This document shows positions 1 through 5,316 of a DNA stretch of 6,687 bases, piece by piece (position 1 is the stretch's first letter; each line of letters opens with the position of its first letter). The notes below the pieces were generated by a model. It was not told where the DNA came from. It ran no database searches and was given only the letters and a program-made list of their open reading frames with translations. The position numbers and the translations under genes were made by a program. This DNA is from Candidatus Omnitrophota bacterium (lineage in GTDB: Bacteria; Omnitrophota; Gorgyraeia; JACOVV01), in NCBI GenBank assembly GCA_023248175.1, contig JAHFFC010000051.1, forward strand, positions 1-6,687, in the 5' to 3' direction.

Positions 1-282
1 ATTATTGAAGAGGTGAGGCAAAACCCAAGTGCCATTGGCTATGTCGGGATGGGGTATTTGACGACAACCGTCAAGGCAATTGCTGTTGCCAATGACCCAA
101 ATGGCACTTACGTGTTGCCGGAACTGGAAGGGGCCCAAAAAGGAGAGTATCCCATTACACGACCGCTCTGGTTTTTGACCCGAGGCCAGCCGCAAGGGCT
201 CATCAAAACGTTCATCGCTTTTGTTCTCAGTGATGAAGGACAAAAGATTGTGCGTGACATGGACTTCGTGCCGCTGAAATAG
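1..282 (+). CDS. pstS: Phosphate-binding protein PstS, C-terminal part
   Basis: This is the last 93 codons of a periplasmic phosphate-binding protein that delivers phosphate to the PstCAB transporter. The frame is open from base 1, so the gene begins outside the window, and the in-frame GTG at 13 is not the real start. Visible family features are IGYVGMGYL (about residues 12-20 of the fragment), the YPITRPLWFLT segment typical of the second lobe, and the closing FIAFVLSDEGQKIV...FVPLK, which matches the usual PstS C-terminus. The stop TAG is at 280-282, and pstC starts 35 bp later on the same strand. Signal peptide and ligand residues in the N-terminal lobe cannot be seen. The assignment rests on these motifs plus the pstCAB-phoU genes that follow. 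Confidence 0.93.
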   Translation: MIEEVRQNPSAIGYVGMGYLTTTVKAIAVANDPNGTYVLPELEGAQKGEYPITRPLWFLTRGQPQGLIKTFIAFVLSDEGQKIVRDMDFVPLK

Positions 283-290
283 TTTTATCT

Positions 291-311
291 GACGACTGAC
301 CACTGACCACT
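291..311. repeat. 7-bp tandem repeat, three copies, between pstS and pstC
   Basis: GACGACT-GACCACT-GACCACT fills most of the 35-bp gap between pstS and pstC and ends just before the pstC ATG. No Shine-Dalgarno sequence is present in this gap. Read on the other strand, the unit is nearly the same as the CAGTCGT heptamer at the pstA/pstB1 junction. Confidence 0.8.
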
Positions 312-317
312 GTTTTT

Positions 318-1181
318 ATGAAACGCCCCACTGAATGGTTCATTGAACGATGGATTCTATTCAACGGCATTTTCTCAATTGCCGCAGTGGGGCTTATTTT
401 CTTTTTCCTCACCAAGGAAGGATTCAATCTGTTTAAGCATTACCCCCTAAAAGACTTCCTTTCTGGACGCCAGTGGTATCCTATCTCAGAACCCCCCAAG
501 TTTGGTATTCTACCCCTGATTCTCGGTTCTTTCTGGGTTACAGCAGGTGCCACCCTGATTGCAGTCCCCTTGGGAGTGGCAAGCGCTTTATTCATTGCAG
601 AGGTGGCAAAGGGATGGATCAAAGAGTATTTAAAAGTTGGAGTTGAGATCTTGGCCGCCATTCCGAGTGTTGTGCTGGGTTTTGTTGGGTTAGTTACGTT
701 GGTTCCAATGGTAAAACAAATGTTTCATATCCCGACAGGACTGACTGCTCTTTCAGGAGCGATTATGTTGGCATTTATGGCAATGCCAACGGTAGTCAGT
801 ATTGTCGAGGATGCTTTGACAGCAGTCCCTCGCTCTTACCGGGAGGGTTCGATTGCCATGGGTGCGACCCAATGGCAGACCATCTATCGGATCACCGTAC
901 CAGCGGCAGGCTCAGGAATTGTCGCAGGAGTGATGCTTGGAATCGGACGGGTCATTGGTGAGACGATGGCAGTGATGATGATCACAGGTAATGCCGCTGT
1001 GATTCCCCATACACTACTCCAACCTGTTCGTACTATGACGGCTACGATCGCGTCGGAAATGGGGGAGACGGTCCAGGGGAGCGATCATTACTTTTCTCTT
1101 TTTGCGATTGGGATTGTGCTTTTTGTGATTACCTTTATCATCAACCTTGCGGCGGATTTTTTCTTGCATCGGAAAAAATAA
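318..1181 (+). CDS. pstC: Phosphate ABC transporter permease PstC
   Basis: One of the two inner-membrane subunits forming the phosphate channel. It has 287 residues, slightly short for the family (E. coli PstC is a little over 300). Six hydrophobic segments are visible at about 13-32, 63-95, 107-132, 141-166, 199-224 and 258-283. The cytoplasmic coupling loop that docks on the ATPase is the EAA-type stretch EGSIAMGATQWQT (176-188), followed by the conserved GRVIGETMAVMM (210-221), whose Arg and Glu are hallmarks of PstC. The ATG at 318 gives a natural short cytoplasmic N-terminus before the first membrane segment. No good ribosome-binding site precedes it, only the heptamer repeat and a T-run. 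The stop is 6 bp before pstA, which implies cotranscription. It pairs with PstA. Confidence 0.95.
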   Translation: MKRPTEWFIERWILFNGIFSIAAVGLIFFFLTKEGFNLFKHYPLKDFLSGRQWYPISEPPKFGILPLILGSFWVTAGATLIAVPLGVASALFIAEVAKGWIKEYLKVGVEILAAIPSVVLGFVGLVTLVPMVKQMFHIPTGLTALSGAIMLAFMAMPTVVSIVEDALTAVPRSYREGSIAMGATQWQTIYRITVPAAGSGIVAGVMLGIGRVIGETMAVMMITGNAAVIPHTLLQPVRTMTATIASEMGETVQGSDHYFSLFAIGIVLFVITFIINLAADFFLHRKK

Positions 1182-1187
1182 TAAAAA

Positions 1188-2036
1188 ATGTGGTCTCCAC
1201 GCACAACTGAACGGATTGCTTTTACAATGCTCTTTCTCGCGACGTTGGTTATCTTTACTCCGATAGCCACAGTTCTCTTTGTATTGATCCAACGGGGTCT
1301 GCCAGAAATCCGTTGGGAGTTTCTCACCCAAATGCCTAGAATGGGGATGAGACAGGGGGGGATTTTTCCAGCCATTGTTGGAACTTTCTATTTAGTGATA
1401 GGGACTGTAGCGATTGCCATGCCAGTCGGTATCGCCACAGCTATCTATTTAAGTGAATACGCTAAAGAGACACGATTAAAGCGCCTCATTGAAATTGCCA
1501 TTGTGAATCTGGCAGGGGTTCCTTCAGTGGTTTACGGGCTATTTGGCATGGGATTATTTGTTCTGTTTTTGCATTTTGGTTCCTCGATTCTATCAGGGGC
1601 TCTGACGCTGGCAATGATGTCATTGCCTGTCATCATTACGTCCTCTCGAGAGGCTCTTTCATCTGTTCCCTACAGTTTTCGTGAGGCAAGTCTAGCTTTG
1701 GGTGCCACTCGATGGCAGACCGTTAAACATGCAGTACTTCCCCACGCCTTGCCTGGAATTTTAACAGGGACGGTACTGACAATTGCCCGTGCGGCAGGTG
1801 AGACAGCCCCTATTCTTTTTACAGTAGCGGCATTCTATCTGCCAAAACTACCCCATTCCATCTTTGATCAATGTATGGCGTTGCCGTATCATCTTTATGT
1901 AATCACGACGCAAGTTCCGAATGTCCGGATTTCTTTGCAGTATGGGACGGCGCTGGTTCTGGTGGGGCTGGTACTGGGGATTAATTTAATCGCTGTGCTG
2001 ATAAGAGCCCATATTCGGAGTCAGAAAAAATGGTAG
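1188..2036 (+). CDS. pstA: Phosphate ABC transporter permease PstA
   Basis: The second membrane subunit of the phosphate channel, 282 residues, a normal length for PstA. Hydrophobic segments lie at about 9-33, 62-88, 104-130, 133-155, 186-212 and 253-275. The EAA coupling loop reads [14 protein letters not shown] (165-178), and the following [14 protein letters not shown] (198-211) is the PstA counterpart of the PstC RxxGET motif. The ATG is 6 bp after the pstC stop. Only a weak GGA lies upstream, so translational coupling to pstC is likely (inference). Its last 7 bases (2030-2036) overlap the pstB1 start. Separating PstA from PstC is supported by gene order and by the GETAP versus GETMA motif. 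Confidence 0.95.
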   Translation: MWSPRTTERIAFTMLFLATLVIFTPIATVLFVLIQRGLPEIRWEFLTQMPRMGMRQGGIFPAIVGTFYLVIGTVAIAMPVGIATAIYLSEYAKETRLKRLIEIAIVNLAGVPSVVYGLFGMGLFVLFLHFGSSILSGALTLAMMSLPVIITSSREALSSVPYSFREASLALGATRWQTVKHAVLPHALPGILTGTVLTIARAAGETAPILFTVAAFYLPKLPHSIFDQCMALPYHLYVITTQVPNVRISLQYGTALVLVGLVLGINLIAVLIRAHIRSQKKW

Positions 2037-2830
2037 AACAACAGTCGTCAGTCGTGAGTCGTCAGTCGTCGGAAAGAAACGTTAAAATCAATGTTGGGAA
2101 TTTAAACGTTTATTTTGGGGCGATTCATGCCCTAAGAAACATTTCCTTAGAGGTCTACAAAAACGAAATTCTAGCCGCCATTGGGCCGGCGAATAGTGGA
2201 AAGACAACTTTTCTTCGATGCCTGAATCGAATGAACGATCTGCAACCGAACTTCCGAGTAGAAGGAAAGGTTTTATTAGACGGGAAGAATGTTTATGATA
2301 CAGCAGTGGATGTTCCCTTCTTACGCAGAAGAGTAGGAGTTGTCTTTGCGACTCCTACTCCGTTGCCGATGAGTGTTTTTGAAAATATCGCCTACGGGCC
2401 CCGGCGGCTTGGGACCGGTAAACGGTCTATTTTGGAAAAGATTGTTGAGAGGAGCCTCAAAAAAGCGGCGCTTTGGGATGAAGTTAAAAATCGTCTCAGA
2501 GACTCGGCTCTGAAGCTTTCAGGAGGTCAACAGCAACGGCTCTGTCTAGCACGGGCTCTCGCCGTCGAACCGGAGGTGATCCTATATGACGAGCCTTGTT
2601 CGGGGCTTGATCCAATCTCAACGGCAAAAATTGAAGAGACGATGTTTGAATTGCAGAAAGATTATACCCAAATCCTGGTGACCAACAACACCAAGCAGGC
2701 AGCAAGAGTCAGTGAGCGGACAGCGTTCTTTCTCATGGGTGAATTGGTGGAAATTGGATTAACAGACAAGATCTTCACGGCGCCGCAGGATCAACGGACG
2801 GAGGATTATATCACGGGGAGGTTTGGATAA
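2030..2830 (+). CDS. pstB: Phosphate ABC transporter ATPase PstB1 (degenerate Q- and H-loops)
   Basis: A 266-residue PstB-family ATPase of the phosphate importer. Present: Walker A GPANSGKT (52-59), signature LSGGQ (163-167), Walker B with D187 and E188, D-loop SGLDP, and the PstB-type C-terminus [14 protein letters not shown]. Missing: the Q-loop glutamine, where the usual VFQ reads VFA (Ala107, codon GCG), and the switch histidine, where the usual VTHN reads VTNN (Asn219, AAC). Both residues normally couple ATP hydrolysis to transport. Next-door PstB2 keeps both but lacks the signature glycines, so the two probably work as a heterodimer (inference). The ATG at 2030 overlaps the pstA stop and has GGAG at 2017-2020. 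No ATG, GTG or TTG lies near the start of the conserved domain (about residue 18), so residues 5-14 encoded by a heptamer repeat are probably translated. A GTG at 2054 is an alternative start. Confidence 0.93.
   Translation: MVEQQSSVVSRQSSERNVKINVGNLNVYFGAIHALRNISLEVYKNEILAAIGPANSGKTTFLRCLNRMNDLQPNFRVEGKVLLDGKNVYDTAVDVPFLRRRVGVVFATPTPLPMSVFENIAYGPRRLGTGKRSILEKIVERSLKKAALWDEVKNRLRDSALKLSGGQQQRLCLARALAVEPEVILYDEPCSGLDPISTAKIEETMFELQKDYTQILVTNNTKQAARVSERTAFFLMGELVEIGLTDKIFTAPQDQRTEDYITGRFG
2042..2070 (+). repeat. 7-bp tandem repeat CAGTCGT, four copies, inside the start of pstB1
   Basis: Four consecutive heptamers, CAGTCGT, CAGTCGT, GAGTCGT and CAGTCGT, plus one base, lie at codons 5-14 of pstB1 and encode the low-complexity [10 protein letters not shown]. 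Seven is not a multiple of three, so gain or loss of one unit would shift the frame from the ATG at 2030. Confidence 0.9.
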
Positions 2831-2834
2831 AACT

Positions 2835-2855
2835 AGAAGGCAGAAAGCAGAAAAC
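2835..2855 (+). repeat. 7-bp tandem repeat between pstB1 and pstB2
   Basis: AGAAGGC-AGAAAGC-AGAAAAC forms three imperfect heptamers in the 29-bp gap between the two pstB genes. The purine-rich units could act weakly as a ribosome-binding region for pstB2, although the closest AGAAGG is about 19 bases from the ATG. Confidence 0.6.
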
Positions 2856-2859
2856 AACT

Positions 2860-3615
2860 ATGTTTGCTAAAATTACGATTGATAACTTAAATCTCTACTA
2901 CGGTTCTTTTCATGCCTTGAAGAATGTCTCGATGCTGATCAATACCAATCAAGTGACGGCGATCATCGGTCCTTCCGGTTGCGGGAAATCAACTTTGCTT
3001 CGATGCATCAACCGGATGAATGAAGTCATCACCAACGTGGACGTGGAAGGGAGTATCGAGATTGACGGAGAGGATATTCTGGCCAAAGGGGTGGATCTGC
3101 GGGAACTGCGGCGCAAAGTAGGGATGGTTTTTCAGCGCCCCAATCCATTTCCCCTTTCCATCTTTGACAACGTTGCCTATGGACCGTGGGTGCATCGAAT
3201 TCGCAATCTAAAAGAACTCCAGCGACGAGTCGAAGAGAGCCTGCAGGCGGTGGGATTGTGGGACGCGTTGAAAGACAGGCTCGATACTTCAGCATTGAAA
3301 CTCTCCAGTGAGCAGCAGCAGCGAATCTGCATCGCTCGTTTGGTGGCGGCACGATCAGAGATATTGCTGATGGATGAACCTTGTTCGGCTTTGGATCCCA
3401 TTGCCACGGCCAAGGTGGAGGAATTGATTTACGAGTTGAAGAAAGAGTACACTATTGTTATCGTCACCCATAATATGCAGCAGGCAGCCCGGATCTCAGA
3501 TGAGAGCGGTTTTATGCTCTTAGGGGAGCTGGTGGAGTTTGGGCATACGGATCAGCTCTTTACAACGCCGCAGGATCAGAGAACGGAAGAGTATATCACG
3601 GGAAGGTATGGGTGA
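2860..3615 (+). CDS. pstB: Phosphate ABC transporter ATPase PstB2 (degenerate signature motif)
   Basis: A 251-residue PstB ATPase of ordinary length. Walker [10 protein letters not shown] (37-45), Q-loop VFQRPNPFP (Q92), Walker B with D172 and E173, D-loop SALDP and switch histidine H204 ([13 protein letters not shown]) are all canonical. The signature, LSGGQQQR in PstB proteins, reads LSSEQQQR at 148-155: both glycines are replaced (AGT and GAG codons). The helix after it (ARLVAARSE) also departs from the usual ARALAVEPE. The signature contacts ATP bound on the partner subunit, so a PstB2 homodimer would have two impaired sites. Pairing with PstB1, which has LSGGQ, would give one complete site. 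The start is supported by alignment of [15 protein letters not shown] with the PstB1 domain start. The gene lies 29 bp after pstB1 and 48 bp before phoU. Confidence 0.94.
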   Translation: MFAKITIDNLNLYYGSFHALKNVSMLINTNQVTAIIGPSGCGKSTLLRCINRMNEVITNVDVEGSIEIDGEDILAKGVDLRELRRKVGMVFQRPNPFPLSIFDNVAYGPWVHRIRNLKELQRRVEESLQAVGLWDALKDRLDTSALKLSSEQQQRICIARLVAARSEILLMDEPCSALDPIATAKVEELIYELKKEYTIVIVTHNMQQAARISDESGFMLLGELVEFGHTDQLFTTPQDQRTEEYITGRYG

Positions 3616-3616
3616 T

Positions 3617-3640
3617 CAGCGTACAGCGGAAGCGGACAGG
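3617..3640 (+). repeat. Weak heptamer-like repeat between pstB2 and phoU
   Basis: CAGCGTA-CAGCGGA followed by the related AGCGGACAGG occupies the gap before phoU. It is two good units and one decayed unit, so it is the least certain of the junction repeats. Confidence 0.4.
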
Positions 3641-3653
3641 GAACGCTGAAACT

Positions 3654-3658
3654 GGAGG
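3654..3658 (+). promoter_or_regulatory. Ribosome-binding site of phoU
   Basis: GGAGG lies five bases before the phoU ATG at 3664. It is the only textbook Shine-Dalgarno sequence in the operon section shown and fixes the phoU start. Confidence 0.85.
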
Positions 3659-3663
3659 TTTTC

Positions 3664-4338
3664 ATGGAGCGACACTTTGACACCGAATTAAATCAGTTGA
3701 AAGAGAAGCTATTGAAAATGGCCGGAATGGTCGAGGAGGCAGTCAGTCTTTCCATCAAGGCGTTGGTGGACCGGGACGAAGCTCTTGCCCAACAGATCAT
3801 TAAAGAAGACCAGGCGATCAATCGGATGGAAATTGATATTGACGAGATGGCTTTTAAACTCTTGGCCCTTCATCAGCCGACCGCGGTCGATCTTCGTTTT
3901 ATTATCATGGCACTGCGGATCAATACCGACTTAGAGCGGATGGGGGATTTGTCTGTGAATATCAGCGAACGGACGCTCGATCTACTCAAGGAGCCGCTCT
4001 TAAAGCCGCTCATTGATATCCCGCGGATGGCAACGATGGCGCAAAAGATGGTCAAGGACAGCTTGGATGCTTTCGTCAACAAAGATCCGGAACTCGCCCG
4101 CAGTGTCTGCAAACGGGATGATGAAGTTGACAACCTCAACGTCCAGATCTTCCGTGAGCTTTTAACCTATATGATCGGAGACGCCCAGACGATCAAACGA
4201 GCCATTGACTTGATTTTAGTCGCTAAACATCTGGAACGGATTGCCGACCACGCCACCAACATCGGCGAGGATGTGGTCTATTTGGTCAAAGGAAAATCGA
4301 TTAAGCACCGCGTGTACGAAAAAACAGAACAACTATAA
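3664..4338 (+). CDS. phoU: Phosphate uptake regulator PhoU
   Basis: A cytoplasmic, all-helical protein of 224 residues that restrains Pst transport and phosphate-starvation signalling when phosphate is plentiful. It acts through contact with PstB and, in many bacteria, the PhoR kinase. Two tandem three-helix repeats are visible. Each carries the family's metal-binding ExxxD motif: DLERMGDLSVNI (E91, D95) and HLERIADHATNIGEDV (E191, D195). The N-terminus FDTELNQLKEKLLKMAGMVEEAV is typical. The start is set by GGAGG at 3654-3658. It is the last gene of the pst operon here. No phoB or phoR is in the window, and I see no clear Rho-independent terminator directly after it. Because PhoU contacts PstB in known systems, it may see an asymmetric PstB pair here (inference). 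Confidence 0.96.
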   Translation: MERHFDTELNQLKEKLLKMAGMVEEAVSLSIKALVDRDEALAQQIIKEDQAINRMEIDIDEMAFKLLALHQPTAVDLRFIIMALRINTDLERMGDLSVNISERTLDLLKEPLLKPLIDIPRMATMAQKMVKDSLDAFVNKDPELARSVCKRDDEVDNLNVQIFRELLTYMIGDAQTIKRAIDLILVAKHLERIADHATNIGEDVVYLVKGKSIKHRVYEKTEQL

Positions 4339-4374
4339 TGGTCCCCAAAATTCGGACAGGTGGTTAAGGTAAGA

Positions 4375-4438
4375 TTCTGCGACCCCCATCTTTCTGTTTC
4401 CGGAGTATGAAGCTCTGGAGATTAAAAAAGCCGCCTAG
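4375..4438 (+). pseudogene. 3' remnant of a second higA-like antitoxin gene
   Basis: The bases 4397-4438 translate as FPEYEALEIKKAA followed by TAG, exactly the last 13 residues and stop of the intact antitoxin at 5271-5312. The nucleotide sequences differ at six codons, all synonymous. The first 12 bases after the stop (GTTTTCAAAAAA) are identical in both places. Weaker similarity extends upstream to about 4375, where FCDP in another frame resembles the FNVHP of the intact gene, suggesting a one-base frameshift. Nothing upstream of that is recognisable as antitoxin or toxin. The synonymous divergence shows that this was once a separate functional copy and not a fresh duplication. Confidence 0.88.
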
Positions 4439-4535
4439 GTTTTCAAAAAAACGAAAGTGTGTTCTCCATTAGAATGTCTAGTGATTCCCCCAAATACCAG
4501 ATGTTCCCCAAGGTTGACGGATATCGCGATGCTCC

Positions 4536-4632
4536 TCTAACTCCCCCTTTTCTTCCGCCTCAGCCTGAGGCTGATCAGCTTTTGGCTGAAGAGGGGCGGA
4601 TTCGCCTTTGGCGAAAAAGGGGGGTGTAAGAG
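4536..4632. repeat. Large imperfect palindrome with internal hairpins (REP/MITE-like)
   Basis: The outer arms CTCTAACTCCCCCTTTT and AAAAAGGGGGGTGTAAGAG pair with two mismatches and a bulge. Inside are CCGCCTC pairing with GAGGGGCGG (two-base bulge), two adjacent small hairpins (TCAGCC-TGA-GGCTGA and TCAGC-TTTTG-GCTGA), and TTCGCC-TTT-GGCGAA. The whole folds as a branched structure. No T-run follows a stem in a terminator-like way on either strand. Its compact palindromic form suggests a non-coding repeat element that moves or spreads through the genome. No transposase is present. Confidence 0.75.
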
Positions 4633-4656
4633 ATTTTCAGTTGTCGGGGAATTTCT

Positions 4657-4692
4657 GCCCAAATACGCCCGGCGGATGGTGGGGTTTTCGAA
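4657..4692 (-). pseudogene. C-terminal remnant of a second livF
   Basis: Read on the minus strand, these 12 codons give FENPTIRRAYLG, against LENPTVRRAYLG near the end of the intact LivF (codons from 5364 down to 5329). In the shared 11 codons after the first residue there are five synonymous changes and one Val/Ile change, so the two copies diverged as functional genes. The matching final codon and stop (TTT TGA) of this remnant appear at 4448-4443, exactly as far after the higA remnant as in the intact junction, but are now separated from the rest by about 200 bp containing the palindrome. No livF sequence continues upstream of about 4710. Confidence 0.82.
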
Positions 4693-4710
4693 GTCCAGGG
4701 GTTTTCGAAG
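4681..4710 (+). repeat. 13-bp direct repeat (period 17) upstream of the TA promoter
   Basis: GGGGTTTTCGAAG occurs at 4681-4693 and again at 4698-4710, immediately before the -35 box. The first copy belongs to the livF remnant, so the second looks like a local 17-bp duplication. Each copy contains the palindrome TTCGAA, so a role as a regulator-binding pair is possible but unproven. Confidence 0.8.
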
Positions 4711-4713
4711 CCC

Positions 4714-4742
4714 TTGACATATTATATTTGATAGGTTATTAT
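4714..4742 (+). promoter_or_regulatory. Sigma-70-type promoter for the toxin-antitoxin operon
   Basis: A perfect -35 TTGACA (4714-4719), a 17-bp spacer, and TATTAT (4737-4742, five of six matches to TATAAT). The predicted transcription start, about seven bases after the -10, falls at 4749-4751, at the toxin start codon itself. Confidence 0.8.
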
Positions 4743-4751
4743 TTATAATAA
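4736..4751. promoter_or_regulatory. Candidate operator: inverted repeat over the -10 box and start codon
   Basis: TTATTA-TTTA-TAATAA is a perfect inverted repeat with 6-bp arms. It covers the -10 element and the first base of the toxin ATG. Antitoxins of this type usually repress their own promoter through their helix-turn-helix domain, so this is a plausible binding site. The AT-rich composition means that chance cannot be excluded. Confidence 0.5.
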
Positions 4752-5023
4752 TGTGGCGAATCCTGGAGCATCGTGATGTTGAAAAAACCTGCTATCAATT
4801 GCCGAAGACTGTTGTTAAAAAATACGAACTTTGGAAAGATATCGTTTTTCGCCATGGGACTGAGAAGTTAAGAGAATTTCCAGGATTCCACGATGAAAAA
4901 TTAATGGGACAGAGAAGAGGACAACGATCCTCACGGTTAAACGTGCAATACCGGGTTATCTATGCTGTTGAACGGGATACAGTGACGGTTTTGGTGTTGG
5001 AGATTACGCCTCACGACTACTAG
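4751..5023 (+). CDS. higB: HigB-like toxin of the RelE superfamily
   Basis: A 90-residue basic protein resembling HigB/RelE-type toxins, which act as ribosome-dependent mRNA endonucleases. Typical features are the MW start, the helical LPKTVVKKYELWKDIV (17-32), the EFPGFHDEKLMG loop (42-53), the core strands SSRLNVQYRVIYAVE (60-74) and VTVLVLEITPHDY at the end. The conserved Arg62 and the C-terminal His/Tyr lie where RelE-family active-site residues fall. The ATG at 4751 matches the usual start of this subfamily. The promoter predicts an RNA beginning at or within two bases of this ATG, so translation would be leaderless. The toxin precedes its antitoxin, the higBA order and the reverse of relBE. 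The name is by family resemblance; activity is not shown. Confidence 0.88.
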   Translation: MWRILEHRDVEKTCYQLPKTVVKKYELWKDIVFRHGTEKLREFPGFHDEKLMGQRRGQRSSRLNVQYRVIYAVERDTVTVLVLEITPHDY

Positions 5024-5027
5024 GAGG
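5022..5027 (+). promoter_or_regulatory. Strong ribosome-binding site of the antitoxin
   Basis: AGGAGG overlaps the toxin stop codon (TAG, 5021-5023) and lies six bases before the antitoxin ATG. The toxin has no such site, so the arrangement would favour antitoxin synthesis from the shared mRNA. Confidence 0.88.
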
Positions 5028-5033
5028 AATGTA

Positions 5034-5312
5034 ATGAGAGACAAAAAATATTCTGATTTTGTTCAAGCCAAGTCCCGCGTAGTCCTTACCACGGGAGAGG
5101 TCATCCGGATGCTTCGTGAATTGAAGGGATGGACTCAAGAAGCGCTGGCCGAAAAATCAAGGATCAGCGCTACTAATATTAGTCTATTGGAAAACGACAA
5201 AGTTGAAATCGGCAAAAGACGCGTGGAACAATTGGCGGGAGCATTCAATGTACACCCAGCCATCATCATGTTTCCAGAATATGAGGCGCTAGAGATTAAA
5301 AAAGCTGCCTAG
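5034..5312 (+). CDS. higA: HigA-like antitoxin, Xre-family helix-turn-helix
   Basis: A 92-residue antitoxin expected to bind and neutralise the HigB-like toxin and to repress the operon. An HTH_3/Xre domain spans about residues 20-78: GEVIRMLRELKGWTQEALAEKSRISATNISLLENDKVEIGKRRVEQLAGAFNV. WTQEALAEKS is helix 2 and ISATNISLLEND the recognition helix and following turn. The short tail FPEYEALEIKKAA is also found, codon-diverged, in the remnant at 4397-4438. The ATG at 5034 is fixed by AGGAGG six bases upstream; an ATG at 5029 stops at once. The gene starts 10 bp after the toxin. Its stop is only 4 bp from the convergent livF stop, with no terminator between, so read-through antisense to livF is possible. 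Confidence 0.9.
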   Translation: MRDKKYSDFVQAKSRVVLTTGEVIRMLRELKGWTQEALAEKSRISATNISLLENDKVEIGKRRVEQLAGAFNVHPAIIMFPEYEALEIKKAA

Positions 5313-5316
5313 GTTT

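Larger units (their letters stand above)
4339..4750. other. Gene-free region between phoU and higB: recombination scar
   Basis: These 412 bases hold no intact gene. In order they contain about 35 bases of unassigned sequence, a higA 3' remnant (4375-4438), the final codon and stop of a livF remnant on the minus strand (4443-4448), a likely insertion of about 190-200 bp with a large palindrome (4536-4632), the rest of the livF C-terminal remnant (4657-4692), a 13-bp direct repeat, and the toxin-antitoxin promoter. Confidence 0.75.

Noticed and set aside
2042..2070. Tandem heptamers considered as a CRISPR or iteron array.
   Set aside because: The units are 7 bp and directly adjacent, with no spacers, and lie inside a gene start. 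Neither CRISPR nor a replication origin fits.
3301..3324. The PstB2 LSSEQ motif considered as a sequencing error.
   Set aside because: It needs several base changes in adjacent codons with the frame kept, the following helix also diverges, and it matches the reciprocal losses in PstB1.
4339..4374. The sequence after phoU, with TGGTCCCCAAAATTCGGACAGG, looks somewhat like an insertion-sequence end.
   Set aside because: No matching inverted partner, target duplication or transposase sequence is visible in the region, so it is left unassigned.
4601..4626. TTCGCC-TTT-GGCGAA followed by A- and G-runs, considered as an intrinsic terminator for phoU or antisense transcription.
   Set aside because: On the plus strand the stem is followed by A not T. 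On the minus strand the T-run comes before the stem, not after it. It fits better as part of the larger palindrome.
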